Origin: Phlegmacium glaucopus
Lineage: Eukaryota > Basidiomycota > Agaricomycetes > Agaricales > Cortinariaceae
Assembly (NCBI GenBank): GCA_015039465.1
Contig: MU130708.1
Span: 238,237-302,236 of the forward strand
Direction: 5' to 3'
Length of the DNA: 64,000 nt
The notes beneath the pieces were generated by a model, which was given only the letters and a program-made list of their open reading frames with translations, had not been told where the DNA came from and did not search any database. The position numbers and the translations under genes are program-made. This document shows, one piece after another, positions 47,313 through 58,017 of the stretch. Every line of letters starts with the position of its first letter. Position 1 is the stretch's first letter.

Positions 47313-49871
47313 CTAGTACCAAGACTCGTCATGACTGATGTCGAAGTCTTTCATCATATTCTTGATTTCTGCCACATCATCGGATGACATGCGATTCAAC
47401 TGAATCAGTTCGGTAATATTTTCGAGAACAGATTCCCGGCCAAGGAGGGCTCCTGGATGACGATGCAAATGCTGCTTGATGGCAGAATGGATGTGCCCGG
47501 GTTGTGGAGAATCAAGGAAGGCTTTTACTGCAACCTTGACTAATCGCCGGGATACAACATTCTTGGTGCTAGTTGTGATCGCAAAGATAACTTGCATGAT
47601 GAGCGTTAAAGCGACGATATAGGTCATCAGTCGTTGCAGAACGATATTCCTGAAAGTAACAGACATTGATCATTTTGTTGCAGAAATACGGCAAGGTGGG
47701 CTTACGCCTGTTTAAGTAGAAGGACTGTCCAATGGCCCACAACAAGGGTAGCGGCGATAGGTAATACAATGGGAGCTACTGGCCCGGACAGGGCGGTTAC
47801 AACGGCTGCCAACGCTCCTAGCATTGACAACGATGTAGCCCTATAGAGAGCTTCAGCCTGAGCTAGATATCGCATGGCAAACGAGGAAAACGCACATCTG
47901 CTTTAAGGACAGTACATCTTCTTGGCTGACTATACCAGCAACCATACTTTTGAACACCTTGCTGTCAAGGAGCTGGATGCGGATTTTGTGTGAAAGGATT
48001 GCAGCATATAGATAAGCTGAATTACCTCCTTGGGATCCTGCAGGTTGAATATAGTAATGATATCTTGATGAATATTTTGCAGAACGGTTTCTGGTTCATT
48101 GCCAGACAATTTTACGGTGGAAGCAAGTATTGTCCAGTACCCTGATCGATCGGATTATGAGCTACAAATCTGCCATGCAAAATTATCCTTACGTTTCTTC
48201 CCGACACTGATACATTGATAAAAGTTGTGATCAAGATGAGAAGTATTCATTATGCAGACTTACGCAATCACTGCATCAAGCTTCACTGTTGGACTTACTT
48301 GCTGCGCTACAGCAGAAAGCACGGCGACGTCTTCACTGAGATGTTTCCCAACAAGTTCAGTGGTAAGCTGGGTCAATTCATGTAACGTCCGTTCGTAATT
48401 TTCAGCAGCTACAGAGGTCGAGGGATCAAAGTTCGAATCCATCTTCGTCAGTTATCGCACTCACTCGACACCGCTATAGTTGGAATATCCGTCTTTTTGC
48501 CAATCTTCTGTCTAAAAGGCTCGACGCATAATTCGTCCAATCTGGCTCTGGCTACGGCTTCAATTTTCTCATCAGGTTCTACAGCATCGCCTGAGTGATA
48601 GATGATAGTATCGTCGACTAGCTTATCGTATTTTGTGAAAGTCGCTATTACAGGCACTAGGACCAAGTAAGCCAATATTTCGTTGGGTTGATATTGAACA
48701 TACTTACTCTGATCAAGTTGCCCGTCAGACAGTAATTGGAGAAATTTCTCAGCACCCGTTTCGAATAATCGTTCGGACCTAATTGGTATGCTAAAACACA
48801 ACCTTTACGATGTAGTCGTGAAATTTTAGGTCGTCATATTCAGGGAATTGACTCACCAGATGGCGTGAACCTGATCCTTGATATCTGGTTTTTCTTTTCT
48901 TTCATTCAGGAACTTCATGACGGTGTCGTAGCTGTCCTCATCCCCTGGTTCGAACCCCTTGCTGTCATGCAAAACAAATCTTTTGTTCTCGTCCTCGGAA
49001 GTAAGTTCTTCGTTAATATCACATTCACCGACTTTTTTGTCAGAAACGAGCTGAAGAGTAAGGTTGATATTTAGCGAAGATAAAGCCTTGAACAGAATAT
49101 CAAAGACTGACCGCTTCTTTGATGCCGAATGTATTCCTAATCAAGGAGGTCTTCCCAGCACCTGTCTGGACCAATGAGTGAGATTGGATAGGCCATCATA
49201 TCGTAGAACAGACTTACTCTGCCAATGACCAAGACCCGGAAACTGAACATCAAAAAAAGGTAAATTCAGCTCATCACAATGGAAAAGTATTTGGCTAACC
49301 GAGGGCATCTTTCAAAGATCCCATCTGTGGTTGGCCGCAGACCTGAGAGTATGAACTTGATAACTACTTCGATCTCATCGACAGTCGTCCGATACTCTTC
49401 AAGATTACCTAGTATGTACATGAGTCTATAGTAAAAAAATCCCATAACAATTTATCAGACGGACCTTGCTTATTGGTAGTTCCAGCGTTGGACAGAAGGT
49501 GTTGGCGCTCGACTGTAATACACCTAGTTTTGTTGAAGAAACGATCTAGACGAACTTGAACAATTAATGGTGTTGAAGATGGAAGACTCGGCCTATATTT
49601 CTGTAAGGTTTCATGCATCCAAGAGTACTTATAAGAAAGATTGCTCACCTGTCTGGTGCCAGTGTCAGTGTTGCCTCTTTTGATCCCTTGAAATCGCGTT
49701 TGAATGTGATGCTATCAATCGACAGTTTGACCGAGGTCATAATCCTGTGGGACTTGACGAAGACATCTAGATAATGGATTTAGTGGCATCCTAAGGCTGA
49801 AGAAGAGATGAACTCAACATACTAGAAATTTCAATATTGTGGGCAGAGCCGCTTGAACTTGACAAGGACAT
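47313..49871 (-). CDS. Membrane-anchored G-domain protein (basidiomycete GTPase family)
   Basis: N-terminus MSLSSSSGSAHNIEIS, then a beta-rich region (SVKLSIDSITFKRDFKGS, EATLTLAPDR). The G domain carries G1 in VLVIGRTGAGKTSLI, G3 in VLHDSKGFEPG and G4 in TFTKYDKLVD. Downstream, YWTILASTVKLSGNEP and HQDIITIFNLQDPKE match a conserved helical domain of this mushroom GTPase family. The C-terminal exon has a likely transmembrane helix (LMTYIVALTLIMQVIFAI) and amphipathic helices. About 12 exons are inferred, with stop TAG at 47313. Related to AIG1/TOC-type GTPases by motif order. Its function is unknown; the family is often expanded, which hints at a defence or recognition role (inference). Confidence 0.75.
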
Positions 49872-50637
49872 GCTGGTGTCGGATAAGATGCACGGGTGGT
49901 AGCTAGCGTTTGTGTTGATATCTTTTTAACTTGGATATCCACTGAGGGACGGTTGAAAGTAGTCTGACAGGCTTGAGGCGAGACGGCGCCGTATAAATAT
50001 GATCAACGAACCAAGCATTTTCTCAGGTTTGGAGACAGAACTCAAAAAGTATGTATGGACCGTATTGTTTTCGAACGGTGACGATCCTTGTTCTCGAGCC
50101 ATGGGGGAAGCTTCTTGTTCTTGTTGATCCACTACCCTCAGTAAAAAAAGAACAATTGTGGTCCTGTTGACGCCTTGACGTTTCATGTGTATGTCAAGAC
50201 GGTCATAGATTCGGAGCAAGGGTCTCCGGCCCGGCTTCACGAAGGTGAGAGTGTGTTTGTTGCAACAACATGTCTAAAACAGGCTTGACAACTTCAAGCA
50301 TTAATAGGAAACATACATTGGTAGTTGTAGATGTATGAATTGTACCATAAGGATCCATTTAATAAATTATTTAGGTCCGAAAACGGGTCAGAAATCTAAG
50401 CAATCGGACTGTAATAATTATGGGCTTCGGCGCTTATGCAACATTCAACACGGAGGTAGGACACGTGTCCATTCAAAGTCCGGTCCATTGAACCCTTGCC
50501 GTCCCCGTAACCGTAGCTACCGTAAGTCTCCGTAGGTCTGGCTACGGATGTGAAATGATCAATTGTTGCCATGTCAGCGTCAAGTCAGCGTTGTGGCTTA
50601 CCAGATTGTCCATTTTTAGTGACAAGCAAGAAAGACA
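49872..50637. other. Gene-free region
   Basis: About 770 bases upstream of the GTPase gene. No conserved open frame or repeat was recognised. Confidence 0.5.
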
Positions 50638-51152
50638 GCTTGGGTTAGGCCTGTAACCGGACTGTCAAAATGGGCAAAGCGTCGATTTGACGGCCTGTAC
50701 ACCGGGACTTCCCGTGAGTGAGCGAGCGTTACATTGTTTCGGACATTTCCGTACAACTTGAAAGAGTAAAACGCGTCCAAATTAGGAAGGTCAAGATTTT
50801 GGCATAGCATCCAGCAAGATCCAGCATGGGTCATTCTCGTCATTTCTTTTGTCTTTACTCTTATCTGTACACTATGTACTATGCCCCAAACCTCAATAAA
50901 AAGTTCAATTGCTTTCATACTTGTCCCTCAGCTGAAATTTAGGTCCTTGTATCAACAGTCATACCCAGGATCGCAACCATGGACGTGCTCTAGCAAAATC
51001 TTGACCTTCCTAATTTGGACACGTTTTACTCTTTCAAGTTGTACGGAAATGTCCGAAACAACATAACACTCGCTCACTCACGGAAAGTCCCGGAATACAG
51101 GTCGTCAAATCGACGCTTTGCCCATTTTGGCGATCTGTCACAGGTCTAAGCT
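50638..51152. mobile_element. Long inverted repeat with about 160-base arms
   Basis: Left arm 50638-50801 and right arm 50994-51152 are near-perfect reverse complements (for example CAAAATGGGCAAAGCGTCGA and GTTTCGGACATTTCCGTACA on the left), separated by 192 bases. Differences are mostly C/T or G/A. There is no transposase ORF. It could be a foldback transposon or two inverted fragments of a larger element; its transcript would form a long hairpin. Confidence 0.75.
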
Positions 51153-51264
51153 TGGGTAGGCTTGAGCATCTTATAAAATCACCACATTCGTAACTTCGTG
51201 AGTTATTACTGATCTTTTGTCTACCCTAGCAGTTCATTACTAACATGAACATAATTACTAACTT

Positions 51265-53400
51265 GTCATTTATTATCCCATTACCCCCCAAACTGGCGAA
51301 ACTCCGATCCTTTTCTTTATCTACGGCGGAGGATTTAACACTGGAGATCGCAGTCTCTCTCGAGTCTCCCAAGACCTTTGGCTTGGTTTATGCCCGCCGT
51401 TGATAGGATCCATATAGCCTCTAGGTTCGTAAACAGGTTATTTTCGAGGTTTGACAACTTCGCAGACACTCGCGGATACCTCGCGGGTACCAGTTTCGTT
51501 CGCACCTTCATTCGCGGTTCTCGCACATCCTTCGCACCTCGCACAACATACTATAATCCCGCATAACCTTCGCACATCACTCCTACGACCTTCGTAACTA
51601 TCCAACGCACCCTTGGTCCTCTTCGCACTTCATACTTCGATGTATCTTCAGCGTTCTCTAATCAATACTGGACTTAACCATTTCTTTCCTTCACAACCAC
51701 ATCTTCACACAGCTTCTCTTTAATCTCGCGGTCTTTCACAGCTCTCATACACATCCCTTTCACTGGTTTGATCATGGTCTGTGCCGTTTTCAACTTACTT
51801 TCTTTTAACTTTCTATATATATTATTATTTTATCATCTCCTTCGAAACAGGAGGTCATTCAACTGACCTCCTTACTCATCACTTCCATTATTATTCTATC
51901 TCCTATTTCTTTGTTACCAAACTACTGGGCCCATGTGACTTCGCATTAGCTCAATTTTTACATTACTGTTTCGCATATCCGCACCTGGCTAGCTTGTTGC
52001 CCTTGTATTAAGTACCTGTAGCAAGTGTTAAGCTTTAAAACAAAAGGAGTCACGTCGGAGTTACTCCGGAACGGACGAAACGGAACCGGAACAGTAACCC
52101 GGAAAGGACGTTGGCCTCAGCGTGTGTGCTGTGCCGCCCAGCTCCTAAGGTGTCCTGATTTCGGAACGGAAGAAGAAAGTAACAAGTCGGAAGACCTCAG
52201 TGACTTAGAGGAAAAACAAGAGGAGGGAACTAAGTTGATATTCGAACTGAGGAAAACATACAAGTTTCGAGTACTTAAATATAAAAGGAATAGCATCCGA
52301 AATATAAAATATAAATATAAATGCTGCGTTCTGCTCCTGGAAGGTCCTGCATTCTTGGGGTGAATAATCCATAGCTGGTGTGCTGACTGATGGTGGGAAA
52401 GTGATGACAAAGAAATAGTGGTTGTGACGAAGATGTGGAAATGAGTTTGGAGTAACGTCGGAAGAGCCGGAATGATACGGAGAAGTCTCGGAGTTGGACA
52501 TAGAAGGAGTAAATCCGGAGGCAAGGGAAAGTACTGGAACGGAGTACGGACTACCGGAGACAACTCCGACGGAGTTGGACCGGAGTAATGTATGACGGAA
52601 TGTAACAGCAAGTAGGAGAAAAAGTGAACAGGAGACGGCCAGAGTTTTGATCCCACAAACTTTGCAGCAACGTTCTAAGTCAATAGTCTCATCCTTCAAG
52701 CTACTTCGTAAACCGTGTGATCATTCGCGAACTTCGCTATCCTCACGGTCTACTCTTCTTGTGTATTTCAATACCGCGGACTTCTCTTTAAATTCTATTG
52801 AGGAAATCTACATTAACCCCTCTGATCTACGTTACTACTTGCGGTCTGATCTCACTGCAGGTACATCACCGTGGTTTTATTGTTATGATTCCAAACTATA
52901 GGCTCCTCGTCCCCAATGTCACTTTTCCTGGACGCGCCGAGGATGTTCATGATGCGATGTTGTGGGTTGTCCAGAACCCACAACACCTTATTTCCTCAGG
53001 CTCTCCATTGCCCGACACCAACAGGCTTCTCGTCATGGGGCATTCTGCAGGAGCTGCCCATGCTCTTCAGTCCGAATATGTTAGCTCTGACCGACGACCT
53101 GCAATTTAAGATTATTGCTGCCATCTTGATTTCTGGCCCTTATGATCTTGTTGCTATGCAAGCTGACTGGCCTTCAGCCAGTATACATGCACAATATTGG
53201 GGAACTTTGGAAGCAGCTAAAGGCAATGATCCCTCTTCACCTCTTTCAACGTTTCAAATAAATATTCATTGAATGTCTCCCAAAAATTTTGTTAGTTGAA
53301 GGTGAATGGGACCCCAACTGGCTGCTTGATTCAGGACAGGCTCTTCAGCACGTGTTCACAGATAGGATGCACCAGCCTCACGAAGCGATTGTTGCCTTAA
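51265..53400 (+). pseudogene. Broken alpha/beta-hydrolase gene, copy 3, split by about 1.45 kb of inserted DNA
   Basis: The 5-prime part reads TGETPILFFIYGGGFNTGDR, which is the oxyanion HGGG-type motif with Tyr for His, then LVYA. The frame resumes near 52870 with HHRGFIVMIPNYRL, VPNVTFPGRAEDVHDAMLWV, RLLVMGHSAGAAHAL (G-x-S-x-G nucleophile), then a frameshift at the end of that exon, ISGPYDLVAMQADWPSAS and IHAQYWGTLEAAKGND. It is the best preserved of three copies. The family is serine esterase/lipase-like. The insert contains the solo LTR at 52026-52607. Confidence 0.75.
52026..52607. mobile_element. Solo LTR with 5-base target duplication GCAAG
   Basis: Begins TGTTAAG and ends TGTAACA, so the ends are TGTTA...TAACA. 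It is flanked on both sides by GCAAG (52021-52025 and 52608-52612). About 580 bases, matching the repeat at 54720-55296 almost throughout. An intact duplication with a lone LTR means the rest was lost by LTR-LTR recombination. Confidence 0.85.
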
Positions 53401-53730
53401 CTATGTGGTATATTTCACAGTACATGGCTTTGTAGGCTCGGGCTCCCTCACAATCACAGAAACTTACCAGTTCCTCAATAATGACTCTCCAGCCTCATTC
53501 CCCAAAAGGATGTGCGATGACCCTGTTCATTGTTCTTCATCCGGTGTGCAGTACACAGTGTAAGTAGTGTCTTTTGCAGAATCAACACTAGCTCTCTCTA
53601 CATATAATAGCCATTCACAGGATATTTCCCATGGGAAGGCTTGAATTCTGGGAACTCCAATAATGTGGGGATGTTCCTGCAGTGGGGACGAGGAAGCAAG
53701 GCAACTTGAAAGTGAAGGTTGGCACAAAGT
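53401..53730. repeat. Second copy of the duplicated segment at 42722-43075
   Basis: Follows directly on the broken hydrolase and shares long blocks with 42722-43075 in the same orientation. The cysteine-containing reading FPKRMCDDPVHCSSSGVQYT may be a remnant of the hydrolase C-terminus or of another gene. Confidence 0.6.
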
Positions 53731-53984
53731 ATTTATCCTTTTGAGCTTTTTCCCTGTACAGATTAGTACCTGGTGGCAATTGAGCTGATTCTTTGACCCT
53801 GTATATATATGCTGATGAAATCTTTAAAGGGTGAGTCTACATTGTGCAAAAAGAGCACAAGTCTGTCTGCTATCCTCCCCAACTTGTCAAAGATCACCTA
53901 CATTGTCTGTTAATTTATATCCCCCCCCCCTGCTGCCGCTTCAAAATACCTGTTGATGTCTATATTCAATCACCCACCCAACAA

Positions 53985-54100
53985 AGCTACTGTTGAGTGG
54001 CAACACAAGAATTTATATAGATACTAAATTTATTCTCAATATGATGTACATGATCACAATTGATTGGTAAATTTCACTTCAATCTATCTGCATGCTGACC
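53985..54100. repeat. Second copy of the segment at 43590-43690
   Basis: Same orientation as the first copy. It precedes the inverted relict of the secreted-protein gene, so the two loci share both pieces but in a different arrangement. Confidence 0.6.
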
Positions 54101-54159
54101 ATAAACCAATCTACGTTTTATGTAGTAACTCAGCATGATCAAATCAGCCATTCGAGCTC

Positions 54160-54719
54160 ACAATAAATTGTAATTATAGGCTCACTATAACTATGGTACA
54201 TTCACCATATTAGTTAGTGGTGAAGCCTGTTGCGCAGCAAACGAGTTGCTTATATGCGCAGAGCTGGTCATGGTTATCTTACTAGCTTACCTTTGAGTAT
54301 GTAGAGTATGCTACTAACTAGGTACTTAGATGTATATCCAAGTGAAGTATATTAGCGGTGTATCTACTGCTTATATACTGTTTGTAGATGGTCTGTGCAC
54401 ACTATAAGCACAGCCCCTAGAAGCTACCTGGGGTAGCATGTGCGTGATAAGGATCGCACATGTGTGATGGCTATCACACGTTGGTCCGGTGGTATGGACA
54501 TCTACACTACGAGTATCTACTTGTATCTAATCTAATCTAGTAGATAAGATAACTACTCGTTTAACAAAGCCCTTACCAAGTGTGTTATACTACTATGCTG
54601 TAGTACAAATGCCACTTCCCAAATATTGATGAGCATATACCTTTTCAATTAGCTGGGGAGGCTTCACAGTCAACTTCAACTGCAATTGACTCCTCAGATT
54701 ACCCCTTGATGGTTGCAAC
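54160..54719 (+). pseudogene. Broken second copy of the secreted cysteine-containing protein gene
   Basis: Plus-strand blocks YNYGTFTILVSGEA, then (after the LTR) KALTKC and GGFTVNFNCN with LLRLPLDGCN, match the intact gene at 43766-44871. A solo LTR sits inside the block, at the codon after SGEA, and the sequence is cut by another LTR at 54720. It is in opposite orientation to the intact gene. Confidence 0.7.
54228..54566. mobile_element. Solo LTR with 5-base target duplication AAGCC
   Basis: A 339-base insert starting TGTTGCGCAGC and ending CGTTTAACA, flanked by AAGCC at 54223-54227 and 54567-54571. It interrupts the secreted-protein relict and differs in sequence from the LTR at 52026, so a second LTR family is present. 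Confidence 0.8.
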
Positions 54720-55296
54720 TGTTAAGTTTAAACAAAGGGATAATGTTGGAGTAACTCTGGATTGGACGGAATGGAACCGGAACAAGTAAAGGAAAGGACT
54801 TTGGCCTCAGCATATGTGCTGCACCACCCAGCTCCTACAATGTCCTAATTTTGGAACCGGAAGAGAACGGAAAGACAGAAGACCTTAGTGACTTAGAGGA
54901 TGAACAAGAGGAGGAAACTAAGATTATATTCAAACTGAGGAAAACATACAAGTTTTTAGTACTTAAATAATAAAAGGAATAGCAACCAAAATATAAAGGA
55001 TAAATATAAAGTGCTGCGTTCTGCTCCTGGAAGGTCCTGCATTCTTGGGTGAATAATCCATAGCGGGTGTGCTGACTGATAGTGGGAAAGTGATGACAAA
55101 GAAATAGTTGTTATGGCAAAGATGTGGTATTGGGTTTAGAGTATTGTCAGAGGAGCTGGAATGATACGGAGAAGTCTCGGAGTTGGACATAGGAGGAGTA
55201 GATCTGGGAACAAGGGAAGGTACTGGAACGGAGTATGGAGTACCAGAGACAACTCCGACGGAGCTGGACCGGAGTCATGTATAACAGAATGTAACA
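54720..55296 (+). mobile_element. LTR of the 52026 family, possibly heading an internal region
   Basis: About 577 bases, TGTTAAG to TGTAACA, homologous along its length to the solo LTR at 52026-52607. The base run before it is GCAAC and no matching duplication follows, so internal element sequence probably continues into 55297 and on. A second LTR is not seen downstream in the window. Confidence 0.75.
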
Positions 55297-55439
55297 GTGC
55301 CTCCCTGTCAAGGCCAAGACCCTTGAGGCCACGTGGTGGTCCATGTGAGGTTGACGTGGTATAAAGACCATTGGAGACTGGTGTTGATTCTGCACTTCAG
55401 ATAACTTCCCAAACAACCATCCTCTACTAAAAAAACACT

Positions 55440-56427
55440 ATGAGCTCCAATAACAAAGCTGGCCCCTCCCTACCTCCTGCTTCGCAACAAGCAAGGCTCA
55501 AAGAAGCACGAGAGTGTCGGTGGAGAGAGCGGGAGGAGGAGGAGAAGTGGATGGATGTGGAGATTGAGGAGGCTTGGAGGCTGGAGGAGGAGGATGAGAG
55601 ACGGAAGGCAGAAGCAGAGGGGCAATGGGCAGAAGTGGAGAGGAGGAGAAGAGAGGAGGAGCAGCGGAAGCTGCAGGAGATGCAATGGAGGCAGCAGGAG
55701 GAGGAGCAGAGGAAGAGAAAAGCAGAGGCAATCATGGTAAAAGAGGACGACGATGAAGAAGAAGAGGAAGAGGAAGGAAATGGAATGGAGCCGGGGCCAA
55801 GTGCCCCAAATAAAATAAAAACTAACAACAAAGTAAGTGGTTCAAAAACGGGAACAGAAAAAAGACTAACAAAAAACATAGGAGGTCTTTCAGACCAAGA
55901 CAAGGAAGAACCTGGCATGCAGCCAGTGCATAGATGCACAAGAGGTGTGTTATGAGAAAAGCAGCAGGCCAACGTGTTGGCGCTGCTATGCGCAGAAGAT
56001 GGGGTGCAGCCTGGTCAGGACAAAACAGGGGGTGAAAGAATGGATGGAGGAATGGAGCAGACGGGTGGACAAGGGAAAAGGGAAGGAGGTAGCGCCAGGG
56101 TTTGACGGAATGGAGGTGTTGATAGAGGGATTGGACATGATTGGAGGGGTGTTGAGGAAGTTGGTGGAGACGCAGGATGGGATGAGGTTGGCGATGGAAG
56201 TGCGGATGAGGAGGGAGTTGGAAAGGGACAGACAGAAAGAGGAAAGGGTGAGACCGGAAGAGGAAGAACAAAGGAAGATCAGGGTGATCAGGGGAGTCAG
56301 GACGGAGGAGGTGGAAGATGAGGGGTCGGAGAGTGACTTGGAGTTGGAAGGAGGTTGGGAAGAAGGGATCAAGGACAGACTGAGGATGATGGAAGTGGAA
56401 AAGGAGGTTTTGCAAATCTATAACTAA
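55440..56427 (+). CDS. Element-associated coiled-coil protein with Zn2Cys6-like cluster
   Basis: Exon 1 (55440-55832) starts MSSNNKAGPSLPPASQQ and is a highly charged Glu/Arg coiled coil. Intron 55833-55893 joins it to exon 2, which opens TKTRKNLACSQCIDAQEVC and continues to CWRCYAQKMGC. The cysteines follow C-x2-C-x6-C-x8-C-x2-C-x6-C, which fits the fungal Zn(II)2Cys6 binuclear cluster spacing. A second charged coiled coil follows to EKEVLQIYN. It lies right after an LTR and on the strand opposite to the reverse transcriptase and recombinase. The same cysteine spacing recurs in the ORF at 62182-63476. It may be a nucleic-acid-binding (gag-like) protein of the element. Confidence 0.6.
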
Positions 56428-56723
56428 GATCAATCGTCTCACAAAATGCTCGTTGATTGTGTAATGCAAAGGCTGATAGTTATTTGATGCTAGGAACAAT
56501 AATTTTACAAATCTAGTCTGGGTAGACAGGCTAACTGAGTTGGGGTTGGACGCGACTGGATGGAATGTGGGGATACCGTCTTCAAAATCCAAAACTAACA
56601 CATATCCTCGCATTCCAAACTTTCGAACTGGGGATGAGCTGAGAATTGACTACAGAATATCCAATTGAGAAGCAAGGCAAAGGCGTGTTGTAGTCAAGAC
56701 GAAAACTCACCTGGTGATGAAAG

Positions 56724-57731
56724 TCAAGCCTTGGGCAGGCTTCTCACATGCTGTCGTTGCGCCCGTAAGTCGAGAGGTAACATCTCAATATAGATTGCAC
56801 CCAAGTAGTCAGGACAACACCAATATTCCAAGAAGGCCTGAGATCGCCATCGCCCAAATTTTTTCACAACATCAGGAGGCACACCTGAGGTAAGATAGAA
56901 AGTTGTTCCTCCTATGCGAAAGCAGTGCCCAGTGATACACGGGTATCCTTTTTTTGTCGCCTTGAGAATTCCATTGATGCGTGGAATGAACTTCGATCTG
57001 GTGAGAGTGACCACATTTCCGTGTATGTCCCTGTACGCAGCGATGGGATGGTTGATGTTAAGTTTATTTTTCACAAAGTGTTTGTGAATTGCATGAATTG
57101 GGTTCAGCGGGGCTTCCTGGTGGGGGATCCAGACGTCGTCGCCCCAAGCCTTCTGTGTCTTTGACCATGGAAGGTGTAAATTGCAAGCTCCATTCTTGGC
57201 TGTTGATTCAGATATATTTGCAAAAGTGGCATGTCTGCTTGGGTTAAATTTACTAAGATCCTGTTTGGGCGGTAAAATCTCACCGCTATGTAGTTGACAG
57301 AAGAAAGACAGGAGACAAATGGCCTGTATGCAGATGTCGAGCCCAGAAGTCCTGCTGAAACCTTTGTCCAAGTCCTCAAGCATAGCAATGCTTACTGGTG
57401 ACCTCTTGTCTTGGTAAGATGAAGCTGGTCTCAACTCTTCCACCCCTTTTAATACTCATTGTAAGAGACCTCCTCCCTGCCAGATCAAACCTTGTCTTTC
57501 ATGTTCTTTCTTGATAGCCAGTAGTTTTGCACCTACAGTCTTACCCGCCAATCGCCCAGCATAAGAAGATGCCCACGCTATCAATAGATCCTCCCTTGCA
57601 GGTAACGCATCGCTATTTTGGATGCTGAGTCCCTCACAGAACCTCAAGAATTCTCGTAGTCGGCTAGCATCTTTGGCCTGAGTTGTTTTACTTATGGCAG
57701 CTTCTTGTGTAAGATTAATTTTGTCCCTCAT
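56724..57731 (-). pseudogene. Tyrosine recombinase of a DIRS/Ngaro-type element, with internal stop
   Basis: The N-terminal part (57456-57731) reads SRLREFLRFCEGLSIQ and LLIAWASSYAGRLAGKTV. TGA at 57456-57458 interrupts the same frame, which then continues GVEELRPASSYQDKR, LDICIQAICLLSFFCQLHSG and EILPPKQDLSKFNP, then the catalytic block ITGHCFRIGGTTF (H-x-x-R) and KKFGRWRSQAFLEYW with the candidate nucleophile Tyr. The place of the first catalytic Arg holds His (QLHSGEI). TGA for an Arg codon (CGA) and His for Arg both fit C-to-T or G-to-A decay. Non-functional copy. Confidence 0.8.
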
Positions 57732-58017
57732 GGCGGTTGGGAATATAGTGTCTGGTTGTCTTGTATCATTTCATGAGGAAGCTATACAAGTTTCATATGG
57801 TTGGCGGCAACCATGATGATTAGATAGATGGCCTCCATGTATTCTTGCCAGTTCAAATAAGCCATCTGTTTGTATGTTTGCAGTATGGATTGATTGAGCG
57901 TTTCTTAGAGGGGGCATTTGTCATGGACTGGATGTAGTTGCTTGTATAGATGCGATGAAAAAAGGTGTCACCATTGGAAGTCACACTACACTCCAAGTCA
58001 TAAAGTTCATTCATCTA
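57732..58017. other. Spacer between recombinase and RT/RNase H
   Basis: Part of the same element; about 286 bases without a recognisable open frame. Confidence 0.45.

Noticed and set aside
55427..55972. 181-residue minus-strand open frame rich in Ser and Leu (also 55822-56613, 263 residues)
   Set aside because: Exact antisense of the Glu/Arg coiled-coil ORF; composition is the mirror of a GAG/GAA-rich coding strand and no motif is present.
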